A stretch of 64,000 nucleotides of DNA from Acidobacteriota bacterium (GTDB taxonomy: Bacteria > Acidobacteriota > UBA4820): assembly GCA_029559035.1 (NCBI GenBank), contig JAKQCT010000003.1:1-64000 (forward strand). The letters run 5' to 3'. The notes under the pieces are model-generated. The model was not told the origin of the DNA and searched no databases. It saw nothing but the letters and a program-made list of their open reading frames with translations. Position numbers and translations under genes: made by a program. Below, one piece after another: positions 7,918-17,048 of this stretch. The first letter of the stretch is position 1. Every line of letters starts with the position of its first letter.

Positions 7918-8781
7918 AGTCCGCCCTCTTTCCGAGATACCCAGGACGACTCCGAACAGAGCCAGGAGCGCTCCGGGGTAAAACGCGGCGGGCGGCTTCT
8001 CCATGAAAATGGCGAAGGCGAGTATGGAAGATACGAGGGGCTCCAGAAGCAGCCCGAGCTGGGCCTTGTAGGCCTCTATGAACCTCACGGAATAGTTGAG
8101 CAGCGAGTGACCGACGGCAGACGGTATGAGCCCCATCAGGAAGAACATCAGCCAGGTGGTTGTCGTGAAGCCGCCCATCGGGGCTTTCGAGATGGCAAGC
8201 GGGATGAAAAGGATCAGGGACGCGCAGAAATAGACGGTGAAGAGCCAGTAAAGGATCGGTATCTTGTCCTTAACGCTCCTGCCCATGACCAGGTAGAGCG
8301 AAGCGAAGATCGCCGCCGCGAGGGCCAGCAGGTCCCCCCGAAGAGAGCCGGCCGAGGCTCCGATGTCCGTCATTGCTATCGCCGCGATCCCCGAAAGGGC
8401 TATGAAAATGGACAGCCATCCCCTTTTCGAGACCTTTTCTTTCAGGAATATCCGTCCCAGGATGGCCGACCAGACCGGCTGCGTGGCCACGATGACCAGC
8501 GACGAGGCGACCGAGGTCATCTTCAAAGAGGCGTTCCATGTCCAGAAATGCAAGGCGAGGAAGCAGGAGGTCGCCAGGACTGGTATCGCCATGTTCCTGA
8601 AATCGGATATCTTGGTTTTATGAAGAAATATCAGGGGGAAAATGAGCCCCGCGGCGATGATATTCCTGTAAAATGAGATGGTTATGGCCGGAGCTTCGGC
8701 GAACCTGACCAGAATGGCAGGGAAAGATGTCGCCAGGAGGCCCAGGAAAAGCAGGTAGATGACCTTCTTCGATCCGTCCAT
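7879..8781 (-). CDS. EamA/DMT-family transporter with repeat-derived C-terminus
   Basis: About 300 residues with ten hydrophobic segments arranged as two EamA repeats (drug/metabolite transporter superfamily; inner membrane exporters or permeases of metabolites). Typical features are FYRNIIAAG in the first half and a second repeat beginning near LRGDLLALAAAIFASLY. The last twelve residues (KSLSGNKTWPRR) and the stop are encoded by the inverted end of the repeat element at 7645-7917, so the native C-terminus was probably replaced. The ATG at 8781 places a short lysine-containing N-terminus before TM1. A TTG at 8817, preceded by AAAAGG, would add 12 residues and cannot be excluded. Substrate unknown. 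Confidence 0.82.
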   Translation of the reverse strand: MDGSKKVIYLLFLGLLATSFPAILVRFAEAPAITISFYRNIIAAGLIFPLIFLHKTKISDFRNMAIPVLATSCFLALHFWTWNASLKMTSVASSLVIVATQPVWSAILGRIFLKEKVSKRGWLSIFIALSGIAAIAMTDIGASAGSLRGDLLALAAAIFASLYLVMGRSVKDKIPILYWLFTVYFCASLILFIPLAISKAPMGGFTTTTWLMFFLMGLIPSAVGHSLLNYSVRFIEAYKAQLGLLLEPLVSSILAFAIFMEKPPAAFYPGALLALFGVVLGISERGRTKSLSGNKTWPRR

Positions 8782-8893
8782 CCCGACAATGATGCCAAAA
8801 AATGCCGTGTAACGCAAAAATCAAACCTTTTCGGGGCTTTTTCGTATGAAGTCCTTGCTGCTGACGGAGAATGCCGCTTTGTCCTTGAAATTC

Positions 8894-8922
8894 TTGAAAA
8901 AAGCTGGTTCAGGTGGGATAAT
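8894..8922 (+). promoter_or_regulatory. Sigma-70 promoter for the M16 protease pair
   Basis: TTGAAA (8894-8899), a 17-bp spacer, then GATAAT (8917-8922), each a 5/6 match. It lies 50 bp upstream of the first M16 gene and points toward it. Confidence 0.7.
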
Positions 8923-8971
8923 CGGGATTCGTTTTAGTTTGATATAGAAAAAACAGAGAAAGGGGTGTCGA

Positions 8972-10480
8972 ATGATCAAAAAGAAAACCTTGTTACTGGC
9001 ACTGCTAACATTGATCGGATCGGTCCTCGTCTTCGCCGGAGGGTTCGAAGCGCTTGAGAACAGCGTCGTCGAGAAGACCCTTCCGAACGGGATGAAGGTC
9101 CTGATCCTTCCCCGCCACAACGCTCCCGTCTTCACCGGCCTGATCTACGCCGACGTGGGCGGGGCGAACGAACAGCAGAACGCAACCGGGCTCGCCCACA
9201 TTTTCGAGCACATGGCGTTCAAGGGAACGACCACGGTCGGAACAAAGGATTACACGAAGGAAAAAGCCGCGCTCGACAAGATCGAGAAGGCTTTCCTGGC
9301 CTTGAGGGCCGCGAGGGACAGGAAACCCAAAGCCTCCGATGAAGAACTGAAGACCCTGGAAGACGCTTTTCAGAAGGCGCAGGAAGACGCCCAGCCCTTC
9401 GTCGTCCAGAACGAACTGGGCGAGATCCTGGAAAGGGAAGGTTCGCCCGACCTAAACGCCTTCACCAGCTTCGACCAGACCGTCTATCTCTACTCCCTGC
9501 CTTCCAACAAGCTGGAGCTCTGGGCGGCGATCGAGTCCGACAGGTTCGCCAACCCCGTCCTCAGGGAGTTCTACAAGGAAAAGGACGTCATCATGGAAGA
9601 GAAGAGGATGGGCGAGAGCAGCGCTTTCGGCAAGCTCCTCGACGATTTCATGGCCGTCGCGTTCAAGAACCACATGTACAGGTCATGGGTCATCGGAAGC
9701 ATGTCCGACCTCAAGCACATTTCGAGGACCGAGGCCGAGGCGTGGTTCCAGAAATATTACTGCGCCAGGAACCTGACGGCCGTTCTAGTGGGCGACGTCG
9801 ATCCGGCAGCGGCCATGCCGCTCCTGGAGAAATACCTCGGCAAGATCCCCGCGGGGGAAAAGCCGAGCATGTTCGTGTCTGAAGAGCCGCAGCAGAGAGC
9901 CGAAAAACGGATCATCATGGAAGATCCGGCCCAGCCTTTTGTCGTCGTGGCGTATCACAAGCCCGCTTTCGACGATCCCGACAATTCGGTCTATGACGCC
10001 ATCGCCGACATCCTCGGCGGGGGCCCCTCGTCGAGGCTCTCCACCTCCCTCGTGAAAGAGAAGAAGCTGGCCCTGTACGCCGCCACCTACACTGACCTCG
10101 GGAAAAAGTATCCCGGCCTCTTCCTCTTCTTCGCCGTTCCGAACCAGGGAAAGTCCCCCGAAGAATGCGAAAAGGCCCTGTACGAAGAGATCGAGAAGCT
10201 GAAGACGACGCCGGTCACCCCCGAAGAGCTCGAAGGGCTGAAGGCGAGAAGCAAGGCCAATTTCATCAAAGCCATCGACAACAACATGGGCCTCGCACTT
10301 AACCTCGCAAGCTACCAGAACCTTACCGGCAACTGGCGCGACCTCTTCAGGGAACTGGAAAAGATCGACAAGGTCACGGCCGACGACATCATGAGAATCG
10401 CCCGGAAGACCTTCGTCAGCACCAACAAGACGGTTGGCATCATCAAGACGGCGCCCGCGAAAGACGCCGAGGCGAAGTAG
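8972..10480 (+). CDS. M16 family zinc metallopeptidase, catalytic subunit
   Basis: 502 residues. An N-terminal signal peptide (KKKTLLLALLTLIGSV) sends it to the envelope. The inverted zinc motif HIFEH is at residues 76-80 (His76, Glu79, His80) in the usual GLAHIFEHMAFKGT context. A third ligand is likely the Glu of VIMEEKRM near residue 210. Between them lies a charged helical insertion of about 60 residues (EKAALDKIEK to QKAQEDA) longer than in mitochondrial processing peptidase homologues. The C-terminal half carries the second M16 domain (LGGGPSSRLSTSLVKEK). The next gene starts 9 bp downstream and lacks the zinc motif, so the two probably form an active/inactive heterodimer that degrades peptides in the periplasm. 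Expressed from the promoter at 8894. Confidence 0.92.
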   Translation: MIKKKTLLLALLTLIGSVLVFAGGFEALENSVVEKTLPNGMKVLILPRHNAPVFTGLIYADVGGANEQQNATGLAHIFEHMAFKGTTTVGTKDYTKEKAALDKIEKAFLALRAARDRKPKASDEELKTLEDAFQKAQEDAQPFVVQNELGEILEREGSPDLNAFTSFDQTVYLYSLPSNKLELWAAIESDRFANPVLREFYKEKDVIMEEKRMGESSAFGKLLDDFMAVAFKNHMYRSWVIGSMSDLKHISRTEAEAWFQKYYCARNLTAVLVGDVDPAAAMPLLEKYLGKIPAGEKPSMFVSEEPQQRAEKRIIMEDPAQPFVVVAYHKPAFDDPDNSVYDAIADILGGGPSSRLSTSLVKEKKLALYAATYTDLGKKYPGLFLFFAVPNQGKSPEECEKALYEEIEKLKTTPVTPEELEGLKARSKANFIKAIDNNMGLALNLASYQNLTGNWRDLFRELEKIDKVTADDIMRIARKTFVSTNKTVGIIKTAPAKDAEAK

Positions 10481-10489
10481 GAGGGAGAG

Positions 10490-12595
10490 ATGACGAAAAA
10501 ACTGATCTGCTTGCTTCTTATAGTTTTCGCGAGCCTCGGTTTGATGGCGCAGCAGCAGAAACGCGCGGTCGACCAGCTCGTTTATCCCAAACTCAACGAC
10601 ATACAGCCTCCGCAGGTGGTCGAACACCAGCTGTCGAACGGCCTGACGATCCTGATGGTCGAGGACCGCGATTTTCCAAGCGTGAACATGGTCGCTTTGG
10701 TCAGGGGCGGCAAGATCGCCGAGCCGAAGGAAAAGAACGGCCTTTCGGAACTCCTCGGGATAACCCTCAGGACGGGTGGAACGACGAACATGAACGGCGA
10801 CGACGTGGACAAGTACCTCGACCGCATAGGCGCCTCCATCGACAGCTACTCATCCGAAGGCGAAGTGACCCTCCAGTCGGAGTGTCTCAAGGAGAACACC
10901 GACGATGTCATCAAGCTTTTCGCCGACTTCCTCAAGCAGCCCGGGTTCACCGAGGACAAGATCGACCTGGCGAAGACGCAGATGCGCTCGGAGATATCCC
11001 GCAGGAACGACGAACCCTTCGGCGTCGTCCCCAGGGAACTTAACAAGATCCTTTACGGCAAGGATTCGGCGTACGCCAGGCAGCTCGAATACGCCGACCT
11101 CGACAACCTGAAGAGAGAGGACCTTCTCGGCTTCCACAAGACATGGTTCAGGCCCGACATGACCTACCTCGCGGTCTGGGGCGACTTCTCCGCGGCGGAC
11201 ATGAAGGCCAGGCTGGAAAAATACCTCGGCGGATGGACCAACCAGGGTCCGAAGCCGCAGGTGGTCCTTCCCCAGATCCCCCCGACCTCCTATTCCGTCA
11301 ACCAGATCGAAAAAAGCGACGTCGAGCAGACCTTCATCTTCATGGGCGAGCTGGGCCTCCGTTACGACGATCCCGATTACGCTCCCGTTTACATGATGTC
11401 CGAGATCCTCGGCGGCGGCTTCTCTTCGAGGCTGTTCAAGAAGGTCAGGACCGAACTTGGCCTGGCTTACGGCGCCGGGGGCGGCATGTCCCCCGCTTTC
11501 GACCACAAGGGCATGTTCTACTTCTACACTTCGACGAAGCCCTCGACCACGGCGAAGGCCCTCCAGGCGATGCTGGACGAAATTCACAAGATCAGGGGGG
11601 AGCTGGTTACCGACGTTGAGCTGAAGACCGCCAAGGAGGGGTTCCTCAACAGGTTCGCATTCCAGTTCGACTCCACCGCCAAGCTCGTCAACAGAATGCT
11701 CATCTACAAATTCTACGGCTATCCGATGGACTTCAACCAGAAGCTGAGGGCCGCCGTGGAAAAAGTGACCAAGGAAGACATCCAGAAAGCCGCGCAGAAC
11801 TACCTTCTTCCCGACAAGCTCGCGATCGTTGCGATGGGCAAGGTGAAGGAGTTCGACGAGCCTCTCTCCAAGTTCGGCACGGTCAACACGCTGGACATAA
11901 CCATCCCGACGGGCAAAAAGGTGGAGATGGCCGATAATCCGCAGGCCGAGGGAAAAGCACTGGAGCTCGCGAAAAAAGCCGCCAAGTTCATGGGCGAACC
12001 CGCCCTCATGAACCTCAAGGACATCTATCTTGACGGCAAAGTCAGCATGGAAGGGCAGGAGTTCCCCTACAAGATCTACTTCGTATTTCCCGACAAGTAC
12101 GCCCAGGAGCTGATGTTCGGGGAGATGAGCCTGAAGCTGATCATCAACGGCGACAAGGCGATCGTCTCTCAGGGCGGTCAGACCGCCCCTCTGCCGGACT
12201 CGGAAGCCGGGGATGTCAGGAAATCGATGTGGACCGAGGCGAACTGCGTCTTCCTGCTGAAGAGCATCATCGACGGGACGGTCAAGGCGCAGTATCTCAA
12301 AGAAGGCACCTTCGCGGGCCAGCCTCATGAACTGGTCGCGGCGAACACACCCCAGGGGCTGTTCCTCCTCTTCATCGACAAGAAGACGGGCCAGCTTTCC
12401 GCCGTCAGGTACGAGTCCATGGGTGAAAAGGGCAACGAGGACATCGTCGAGATCTACCAGAACGTGAAGGATGTCCAGGGACTGAAGCTTCCCCAGCAGG
12501 TCACGACCAACGTCAACAACGAGCCGAAGGTTTCCAACAAGATCTGGAAGGTGAAGGTCAACTCGGGGATCGCCTCCGCCACCTTCGAGAAGTAA
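10490..12595 (+). CDS. M16 family protein, inactive partner with C-terminal lipoprotein-sorting-like domain
   Basis: 701 residues with a signal peptide (LICLLLIVFASLGLMAQ). Residues 45-460 are two M16 domains (LSNGLTILMVEDRDFPSVNM, LGGGFSSRLFKKVRTELG), but the HxxEH position reads GLSELLGITL, so zinc cannot be bound; this is the non-catalytic type of subunit. An extra region of about 220 residues (from AEGKALELAKKAAK) is predicted beta-rich and resembles LolA-like or outer-membrane lipoprotein-sorting folds (LKDIYLDGKVSMEGQEF, GLKLPQQVTTNV). It follows the catalytic gene by 9 bp in one operon and ends at a strong terminator. The fusion suggests the pair works near the outer membrane or binds lipidated or hydrophobic substrates; that part is inference. 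Confidence 0.88.
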   Translation: MTKKLICLLLIVFASLGLMAQQQKRAVDQLVYPKLNDIQPPQVVEHQLSNGLTILMVEDRDFPSVNMVALVRGGKIAEPKEKNGLSELLGITLRTGGTTNMNGDDVDKYLDRIGASIDSYSSEGEVTLQSECLKENTDDVIKLFADFLKQPGFTEDKIDLAKTQMRSEISRRNDEPFGVVPRELNKILYGKDSAYARQLEYADLDNLKREDLLGFHKTWFRPDMTYLAVWGDFSAADMKARLEKYLGGWTNQGPKPQVVLPQIPPTSYSVNQIEKSDVEQTFIFMGELGLRYDDPDYAPVYMMSEILGGGFSSRLFKKVRTELGLAYGAGGGMSPAFDHKGMFYFYTSTKPSTTAKALQAMLDEIHKIRGELVTDVELKTAKEGFLNRFAFQFDSTAKLVNRMLIYKFYGYPMDFNQKLRAAVEKVTKEDIQKAAQNYLLPDKLAIVAMGKVKEFDEPLSKFGTVNTLDITIPTGKKVEMADNPQAEGKALELAKKAAKFMGEPALMNLKDIYLDGKVSMEGQEFPYKIYFVFPDKYAQELMFGEMSLKLIINGDKAIVSQGGQTAPLPDSEAGDVRKSMWTEANCVFLLKSIIDGTVKAQYLKEGTFAGQPHELVAANTPQGLFLLFIDKKTGQLSAVRYESMGEKGNEDIVEIYQNVKDVQGLKLPQQVTTNVNNEPKVSNKIWKVKVNSGIASATFEK

Positions 12596-12615
12596 AACAA
12601 CCATCAAGGACAAAT

Positions 12616-12645
12616 AAAAAGGGCGGCCCGTGGCCGCCCTTTTTT
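12616..12645. terminator. Bidirectional rho-independent terminator between convergent genes
   Basis: Perfect stem GGGCGGCC/GGCCGCCC (12621-12628 and 12632-12639) with a 3-base loop, flanked by A5 on the left and T6 on the right. It serves the M16 operon on the plus strand and the carboxypeptidase gene on the minus strand. Confidence 0.9.
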
Positions 12646-12666
12646 ATTTCTCGTGTGATTTTCGTT

Positions 12667-14586
12667 CTACCAGGAGAAGTTGAAGGGAAGAGAGGACCCG
12701 GTCGAGTCCTCGACGGTTATCGAGACCGTGGTGCCCTTGGGAACCATAGACTTGAGAGCGGCCCCCTTCTTTGCCACCAGTCTGGTTGAGCTCTTATGAG
12801 ACACGGCCGGAACTTCGACGCCATTTATCTTAACGGTGCAGTCGTAGTTGAACGAGCTCCCGTCGATTGACAGCCTGAAGGGGCTCTTTAGCGCCTTTAC
12901 CGAAGCGATACCGAACTTGTAGGTGGAGAAGCTCCATAGCTCTCCCGTCGAGCTCCCGCAGCCGCCCTGAGTGTCAACTCTCCAGTAATAGGTCTTGCCG
13001 TATTCGAGGTTGTTCACCGTGTAGCTTGTCGCGGAAGTGTTCCCGAGAAGCACCGGGGCTTGAGTGTCGCCGAAATAGACCGAGTAATTCCCTGCACTGC
13101 CCTGCCAGGAGAGCGTGACGGAGAGGGGCTGGTTCGCCGCTCCCGAAGCGGGCGAAGGGTTGGAAGGAGGAATGTCTCCCGAGGGCGCAAGCGAGACATC
13201 CAGTGTCGAGATGCCTTGTCCTATATTGACCTGCCTTGTCTCGGAGCAGTATCCCGGGTGACTGAAAGTGAGGCTGAACGAACGGTTGCCGGGCAGGGGC
13301 CTCGCGTAGAACCCGTTGGGCGCGGCATGCCTGGGGGTTTCGTTGTGGATAAGCGGGACCTCGGAAACATCGACCTGGGCCTGGATCGGCTGGCTGGTAG
13401 AAGCGTCGCGGACGAATCCCTGGACCCTGGGGGAGTTGAGGGTCTTGTTGAGGAAGAACTTCCACGCCGTCCTCTGCCTCTGCACCGTGGCGTCCCTCCA
13501 CTGCGAATAGGCAGGCTGGAACCCGGTGCTGTTGACCTCTATGCAGATGGAGAAAGCGCCGAACTTGCCGTAGTGGGAATCGTCGCTCGTTCCGTCGGTC
13601 ATGTAGATCGTGTTCCATCCCGGGCCGGTAAGATACTGTCCCGTAACGCCGTTGTCGTTCTCCAGGATAGAGTTGAGCTCGTTGCCGAACTCCCAGTAAG
13701 CGTCGACGTCCGAAGGGTCGTAGCATCCCAGCGGAAAGAGAATGTACTCGCCGTAAGAGTGGTATGTGAGCGCATAGATGGCGGGATTATCCTCCATCAG
13801 GGTCTCCATGGCCACCGTCTCCGGCTCGGAAGCGGGGGCAGTTCCTCTGTATGTCTCGTCGCTGCACCAGCCGCTCGACCCGTTGCAGGCGTCCCAGTTG
13901 AAGGTGTAGTTCCTGTTGAGATCGACCGAGCACCCCGGGTTCCTGTTCTTCCTCCACCACCTGTTGCTCGTCAGGACATGGTTCACTCCGTCGGGGTTGA
14001 CCATCGGGACCACGAGGATGTTGATGTTATCCACCCAGTTGGTGACTTCGGGGTCGGAGCCGTAATTATCTGTGAGATACCGGATCATGTCGATGGCGAT
14101 CTGAGAGGTCATCACTTCCCTGGCGTGGTGCTGGGCGTCGAGAAAGAATGTAGGCCTGTCGTTCTCTTCGTCCACGTTCTTCGTTATCTTCATGGCGTAA
14201 ACATAGTGGCCTTCCCAGAGCTGGTCCGAAGCCACGAAGAGCTTCGCGATCGCGGGATGGGCGGCTTCGACCTCCTGGAGGATGGTCAGGATCTCGTTCG
14301 GCGAGTAATAGGGATCCAGGGCATCGTCCTCGACCCTGCCGGAGCGTTCGCGGACGATTACCTCGTAGCCTTCGCTTTTCAGAAGCTCGATATCCCCCGC
14401 GGAGGCTATTATCCCCACCTGGTTCTCATTGCGGTTCACGCCCGCCACGTCGAGCCCGAGGGTCCTTAATTTGCCCATTTCGCTAAGGTCGGATACTTTA
14501 ACCTCGACGAACGACTTGTCGCCCGAAGCGACAGCGGAAAGGGAGACGATAAGTAGAACTGCGATCATTGAAACCAGTTTTTTCAT
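12667..14586 (-). CDS. Secreted M14 zinc carboxypeptidase with C-terminal Ig-like domains
   Basis: 639 residues. The start at 14586 has GGAG upstream and gives a signal peptide (MKKLVSMIAVLLIVSLS). The open frame continues upstream to 15117, but that part is the shadow of the prenyltransferase gene. M14 signatures: HHARE (zinc His154 and Glu157), a substrate-binding WWRKNRNP and DLNRNY segment, TYHSYGEYILFP with the third zinc His, and ICIEVNST with the likely catalytic Glu. After the catalytic domain come a carboxypeptidase regulatory-like domain (VQGFVRDASTSQP), a fibronectin type III-like domain ending in YGKTYYWRVDT, and a last beta domain. It probably hydrolyses extracellular peptides for nutrition and fits with the M16 pair next door. 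Monocistronic and convergent with that operon. Confidence 0.93.
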   Translation of the reverse strand: MKKLVSMIAVLLIVSLSAVASGDKSFVEVKVSDLSEMGKLRTLGLDVAGVNRNENQVGIIASAGDIELLKSEGYEVIVRERSGRVEDDALDPYYSPNEILTILQEVEAAHPAIAKLFVASDQLWEGHYVYAMKITKNVDEENDRPTFFLDAQHHAREVMTSQIAIDMIRYLTDNYGSDPEVTNWVDNINILVVPMVNPDGVNHVLTSNRWWRKNRNPGCSVDLNRNYTFNWDACNGSSGWCSDETYRGTAPASEPETVAMETLMEDNPAIYALTYHSYGEYILFPLGCYDPSDVDAYWEFGNELNSILENDNGVTGQYLTGPGWNTIYMTDGTSDDSHYGKFGAFSICIEVNSTGFQPAYSQWRDATVQRQRTAWKFFLNKTLNSPRVQGFVRDASTSQPIQAQVDVSEVPLIHNETPRHAAPNGFYARPLPGNRSFSLTFSHPGYCSETRQVNIGQGISTLDVSLAPSGDIPPSNPSPASGAANQPLSVTLSWQGSAGNYSVYFGDTQAPVLLGNTSATSYTVNNLEYGKTYYWRVDTQGGCGSSTGELWSFSTYKFGIASVKALKSPFRLSIDGSSFNYDCTVKINGVEVPAVSHKSSTRLVAKKGAALKSMVPKGTTVSITVEDSTGSSLPFNFSW

Positions 14587-14706
14587 GGATACACTCCTAT
14601 TCAAAGAAATATATAATACGCTATTTTCCCTTTTTTGTTCCTGTTTGCGGAAAAAGCCCTTTTCTCGGCGCCGTAAAAGTCTTAGGATATATGCTGGAGA
14701 ATCGGC

Positions 14707-15573
14707 ATGGGAGTTCTGAAAAAGATAGGGCTGACGCTCAGCATGATAAAGTTCCACCACACGGTCTTCGCCCTGCCGTTCGCCCTCATATCGATGTTCT
14801 GGGCGGCAGGGGGACTTCCCTCGATGAGGACGCTTTTCCTCATACTTCTGGCGATGGTGTCGTCGAGGTCGCTCGCCATGACCGCCAACAGGATAGCCGA
14901 CATCGAGTTCGACAAGAGGAACCCCCGCACGATGGACTGGCCCCTCGCCTCGGGAGAGCTCTCCCTCTCCTTCGCATGGCTCTTCCTCTCTCTGAACCTC
15001 GTCCTTTTCGTGCTTTCCGCCTACCTCCTGAACGACCTCTGCTTCTACCTTTCGCCGGTCGCTCTGCTCTTCCTCCTGGGGTATTCCTTCACCAAGCGCT
15101 TCACCTGGCTCTGTCACATCATCCTCGGCTTCACCGACGGCATCGCGCCGATGGGAGCATGGCTCGCCGTGACGGGAAAGTGGGCCCTTCCCCCGATGTG
15201 GCTTTCGCTTGCGGTAACATTCTGGGTGGCGGGCTTCGATGTCTTATATTCGATCCAGGATATCGATATAGACAAGGCTGAGCGGCTTTACAGCATACCG
15301 TCCAGGTTCGGCATAAAGGCTTCGCTCTGGGTCTCGGCTGTCCTCCACCTGCTCACTTTCGTCTGCTACGGACTCGCCGCGTGGAGCTTCGGCGCGGGGA
15401 TGTTCTTCTACGCCGGCCTCCTGCTGATCGCCCCGCTCCTCGTGTACGAGCACCTGATCATCACGCCCGACGACACGACGAGGCTCGACGCCGCGTTCTT
15501 CACCGTCAACGGCTACATATCGATCCTCCTTCTCGTTTTCGCGGCCGCGGACGCCTACTGGAGGCTCAAATGA
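14707..15573 (+). CDS. UbiA-family polyprenyltransferase (quinone biosynthesis)
   Basis: 288 residues with eight or nine membrane helices. The two prenyl-diphosphate/Mg2+ sites of the UbiA superfamily are visible: NRIAD (residues 61-65) followed by FDKRNPRTMDWPLASGELS, and YSIQDIDIDKAERLYSIPSRFG near residue 180. This pattern is typical of aromatic prenyltransferases annotated as 4-hydroxybenzoate polyprenyltransferase. In bacteria that make menaquinone by the futalosine route, the same subfamily is MqnP. No other quinone genes are in the window, so the acceptor is undecided. A polyprenyl diphosphate synthase at 47148 could supply its donor. First gene of an overlapping operon with the S4 protein and the tRNA-dihydrouridine synthase (ATGA overlap). 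Confidence 0.88.
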   Translation: MGVLKKIGLTLSMIKFHHTVFALPFALISMFWAAGGLPSMRTLFLILLAMVSSRSLAMTANRIADIEFDKRNPRTMDWPLASGELSLSFAWLFLSLNLVLFVLSAYLLNDLCFYLSPVALLFLLGYSFTKRFTWLCHIILGFTDGIAPMGAWLAVTGKWALPPMWLSLAVTFWVAGFDVLYSIQDIDIDKAERLYSIPSRFGIKASLWVSAVLHLLTFVCYGLAAWSFGAGMFFYAGLLLIAPLLVYEHLIITPDDTTRLDAAFFTVNGYISILLLVFAAADAYWRLK

Positions 15574-15836
15574 GGCTCGACCTTTTCCTCAGGAACATAC
15601 ACATAGCCAAGAGGCGCAACGAGGCCAAGCGCGAGACGCGCGCGGGTGATGTCCTTCTCAACGGCAGGACTGCGAAGCCCGCGGCGAAGGTCAAGGTCGG
15701 CGACGAGCTTGTCGTCATGTTCGACACCGCCAAAGTCACCTTCAAAGTGCTGGCCGTCCCCGAAAGGCCCATAAAAAGAGGGACGCAGGGCGAATACATC
15801 GAGCTCCTCGGCAAAGAAGGGGTCGATCTCTTTTGA
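15570..15836 (+). CDS. S4-domain RNA-binding protein, Hsp15-like
   Basis: 88 residues, a nearly complete S4 domain: MRLDLFLRN, then RRNEAKRETRAGDVLLNG and VKVGDELVV, followed by a short basic tail. Stand-alone S4 proteins of this size (Hsp15/HslR, RlbP/YlmH-like) bind structured rRNA or stalled 50S-nascent chain complexes. The ATG at 15570 overlaps the prenyltransferase stop (ATGA) and has GGAGG 5 bases upstream. A longer open frame begins at 15381 inside the prenyltransferase gene and is rejected. Its stop overlaps the start of the dus gene, so the three genes are likely translated together. Confidence 0.87.
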   Translation: MRLDLFLRNIHIAKRRNEAKRETRAGDVLLNGRTAKPAAKVKVGDELVVMFDTAKVTFKVLAVPERPIKRGTQGEYIELLGKEGVDLF

Positions 15837-16804
15837 AGGCTCTTCATGTCGGGAACAGGCTGATAGATCCGCCGCTGATATTCGCGCCGATGGCCGGCCT
15901 TTCCGAGGCAGTACTCAGGAAGACCGTTTACAGCCTCGGCTCGCTGGGCCTCACCGTGACGGAGCTGGTGCCGATCGAGGGGCTCCTGAGGGGAAGGCTG
16001 AAGCTCTCCGAGTACCTGTCCAAGGACGACCTCGAATTCACCTCCCTTCAGTTGTCGGGCTCCACCCCTGAAAGGTTCCTAGAGGCGGGACGGATGGCGG
16101 TCGATTACGGCGCGAGGATGATAGACGTCAACATGGGCTGTCCCGTCCCGAAGATTACGAAATCGGGAGGCGGCTCCGCCCTGCTCAGGGAGCCCGCCAA
16201 AGCGAGGCACATCGTCGAGATACTGTCGGCGAACCTGCCCGTCCCCGTGACCGCGAAGATACGGTCGGGGTGGGACGAAGGATCGCTCAACTTCGCCGAT
16301 GTGGGAAAGGCCCTCGAGGACGGCGGCGCTGCGGCCATCACCCTTCACTCGAGAACCCGCAAGGCGATGTACACCGGAAAGGCCGACTGGAAGCAGATCG
16401 CGCTCCTGAAAAAATCGGTCTCCGTCCCCGTGATCGGCAACGGCGACATTACGAGGCCGCAGGAAGCCAAGAGGATGTTCGACGAGACCGGCTGCGACGC
16501 CGTCATGATAGGAAGGGGAGCGGTGAAGAACCCCTTCATCTTCAAGCAGACGATGGAGTTCCTCGAAACCGGCTCCTACGGCGAACCGGGAATGGATGAA
16601 CGGCTGGCCTTCATGAAGCGCCATTTCGAAGACCTGATCTCGTCGCTCGAAGCGGGCAAGGCGCTTCACTACATGAAGCTCTTCGTCGGCAAGTTCACCA
16701 GGGGCATGGACCACGCCGCCTCCCTCAGGCAGAGCCTTTCCGTCGTCAAGACCCCCTTCGAACTCCTCTCGCTCTTCAACGAGTGGGCGGAAGAGCAGAA
16801 CTGA
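15833..16804 (+). CDS. dusB: tRNA-dihydrouridine synthase, DusB-like
   Basis: 323 residues, a TIM-barrel FMN enzyme that reduces uridine in the tRNA D-loop. Signatures: LIFAPMAGLSE at the N-terminus, DVNMGCPVPKI with the catalytic Cys near residue 100, VTAKIRSGWDE, ITLHSRTRKAMYTGKADW, VIGNGDI and DAVMIGRGAVKNPFIF (phosphate binding). The C-terminal helical domain is present. The start is a TTG at 15833 overlapping the stop of the S4 gene. It is the only candidate that keeps the conserved beta-1 strand, so a non-ATG start is well supported. The subclass (DusB rather than DusA/C) is inferred from the overall pattern. Co-transcribed with the S4 protein, which also acts on structured RNA. Confidence 0.92.
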   Translation: MKALHVGNRLIDPPLIFAPMAGLSEAVLRKTVYSLGSLGLTVTELVPIEGLLRGRLKLSEYLSKDDLEFTSLQLSGSTPERFLEAGRMAVDYGARMIDVNMGCPVPKITKSGGGSALLREPAKARHIVEILSANLPVPVTAKIRSGWDEGSLNFADVGKALEDGGAAAITLHSRTRKAMYTGKADWKQIALLKKSVSVPVIGNGDITRPQEAKRMFDETGCDAVMIGRGAVKNPFIFKQTMEFLETGSYGEPGMDERLAFMKRHFEDLISSLEAGKALHYMKLFVGKFTRGMDHAASLRQSLSVVKTPFELLSLFNEWAEEQN

Positions 16805-16862
16805 CATCAGATCTGAAGGCTGAAGGCGTAAGGCTGGAGGTTCAATAGGGAAAGAGTTTTCC

Positions 16863-16887
16863 TGTAGGGGCGATTCACGAATCGCCC
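16863..16887 (+). repeat. REP-like GTAGGGGCG palindrome, copy 2
   Basis: TGTAGGGGCGATTC, a short loop, then GAATCGCCC. It shares the TGTAGGGGCG lead and palindromic layout with 5389-5414 on the opposite strand. It sits in the 244-bp gap 16805-17048 next to an inverted remnant of the 7202-type repeat (16808-16850). Confidence 0.65.
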
Positions 16888-17048
16888 GGATTGCCCCACA
16901 AAAAAAGTGTCCTTGCTAGAAAACCTTCGAGGGATGCCAAACGGTTGCCGAAGCCGCGAGCGAAAAGTTGCGGAATCTACTTTGTCCCCCATATGCATAA
17001 TGCATGGCCTGACCCCGCGGGCTGGGGCCGGCGACCTATCGTGAGCTT

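Noticed and set aside
9785-10627. 280-codon minus-strand ORF
   Set aside because: Antisense to the catalytic M16 gene; composition typical of shadow frames.
10850-12613. 587-codon minus-strand ORF
   Set aside because: Mirror of the M16 gene; Val/Leu/Asp/Gly/His-rich composition typical of antisense frames in high-GC genes, no motif.
13060-14469. 469-codon plus-strand ORF
   Set aside because: Antisense shadow of the M14 carboxypeptidase gene, which has all catalytic motifs.
14587-15117. N-terminal extension of the carboxypeptidase frame
   Set aside because: It is antisense to the UbiA-family gene, low-complexity in Arg/Glu/Gly, and precedes a clear signal peptide with its own ribosome site at 14586.
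16941-17040. GC-rich palindromes near 17018-17035 as a lipocalin terminator
   Set aside because: Stem is plausible but no T-tract follows on the minus strand.
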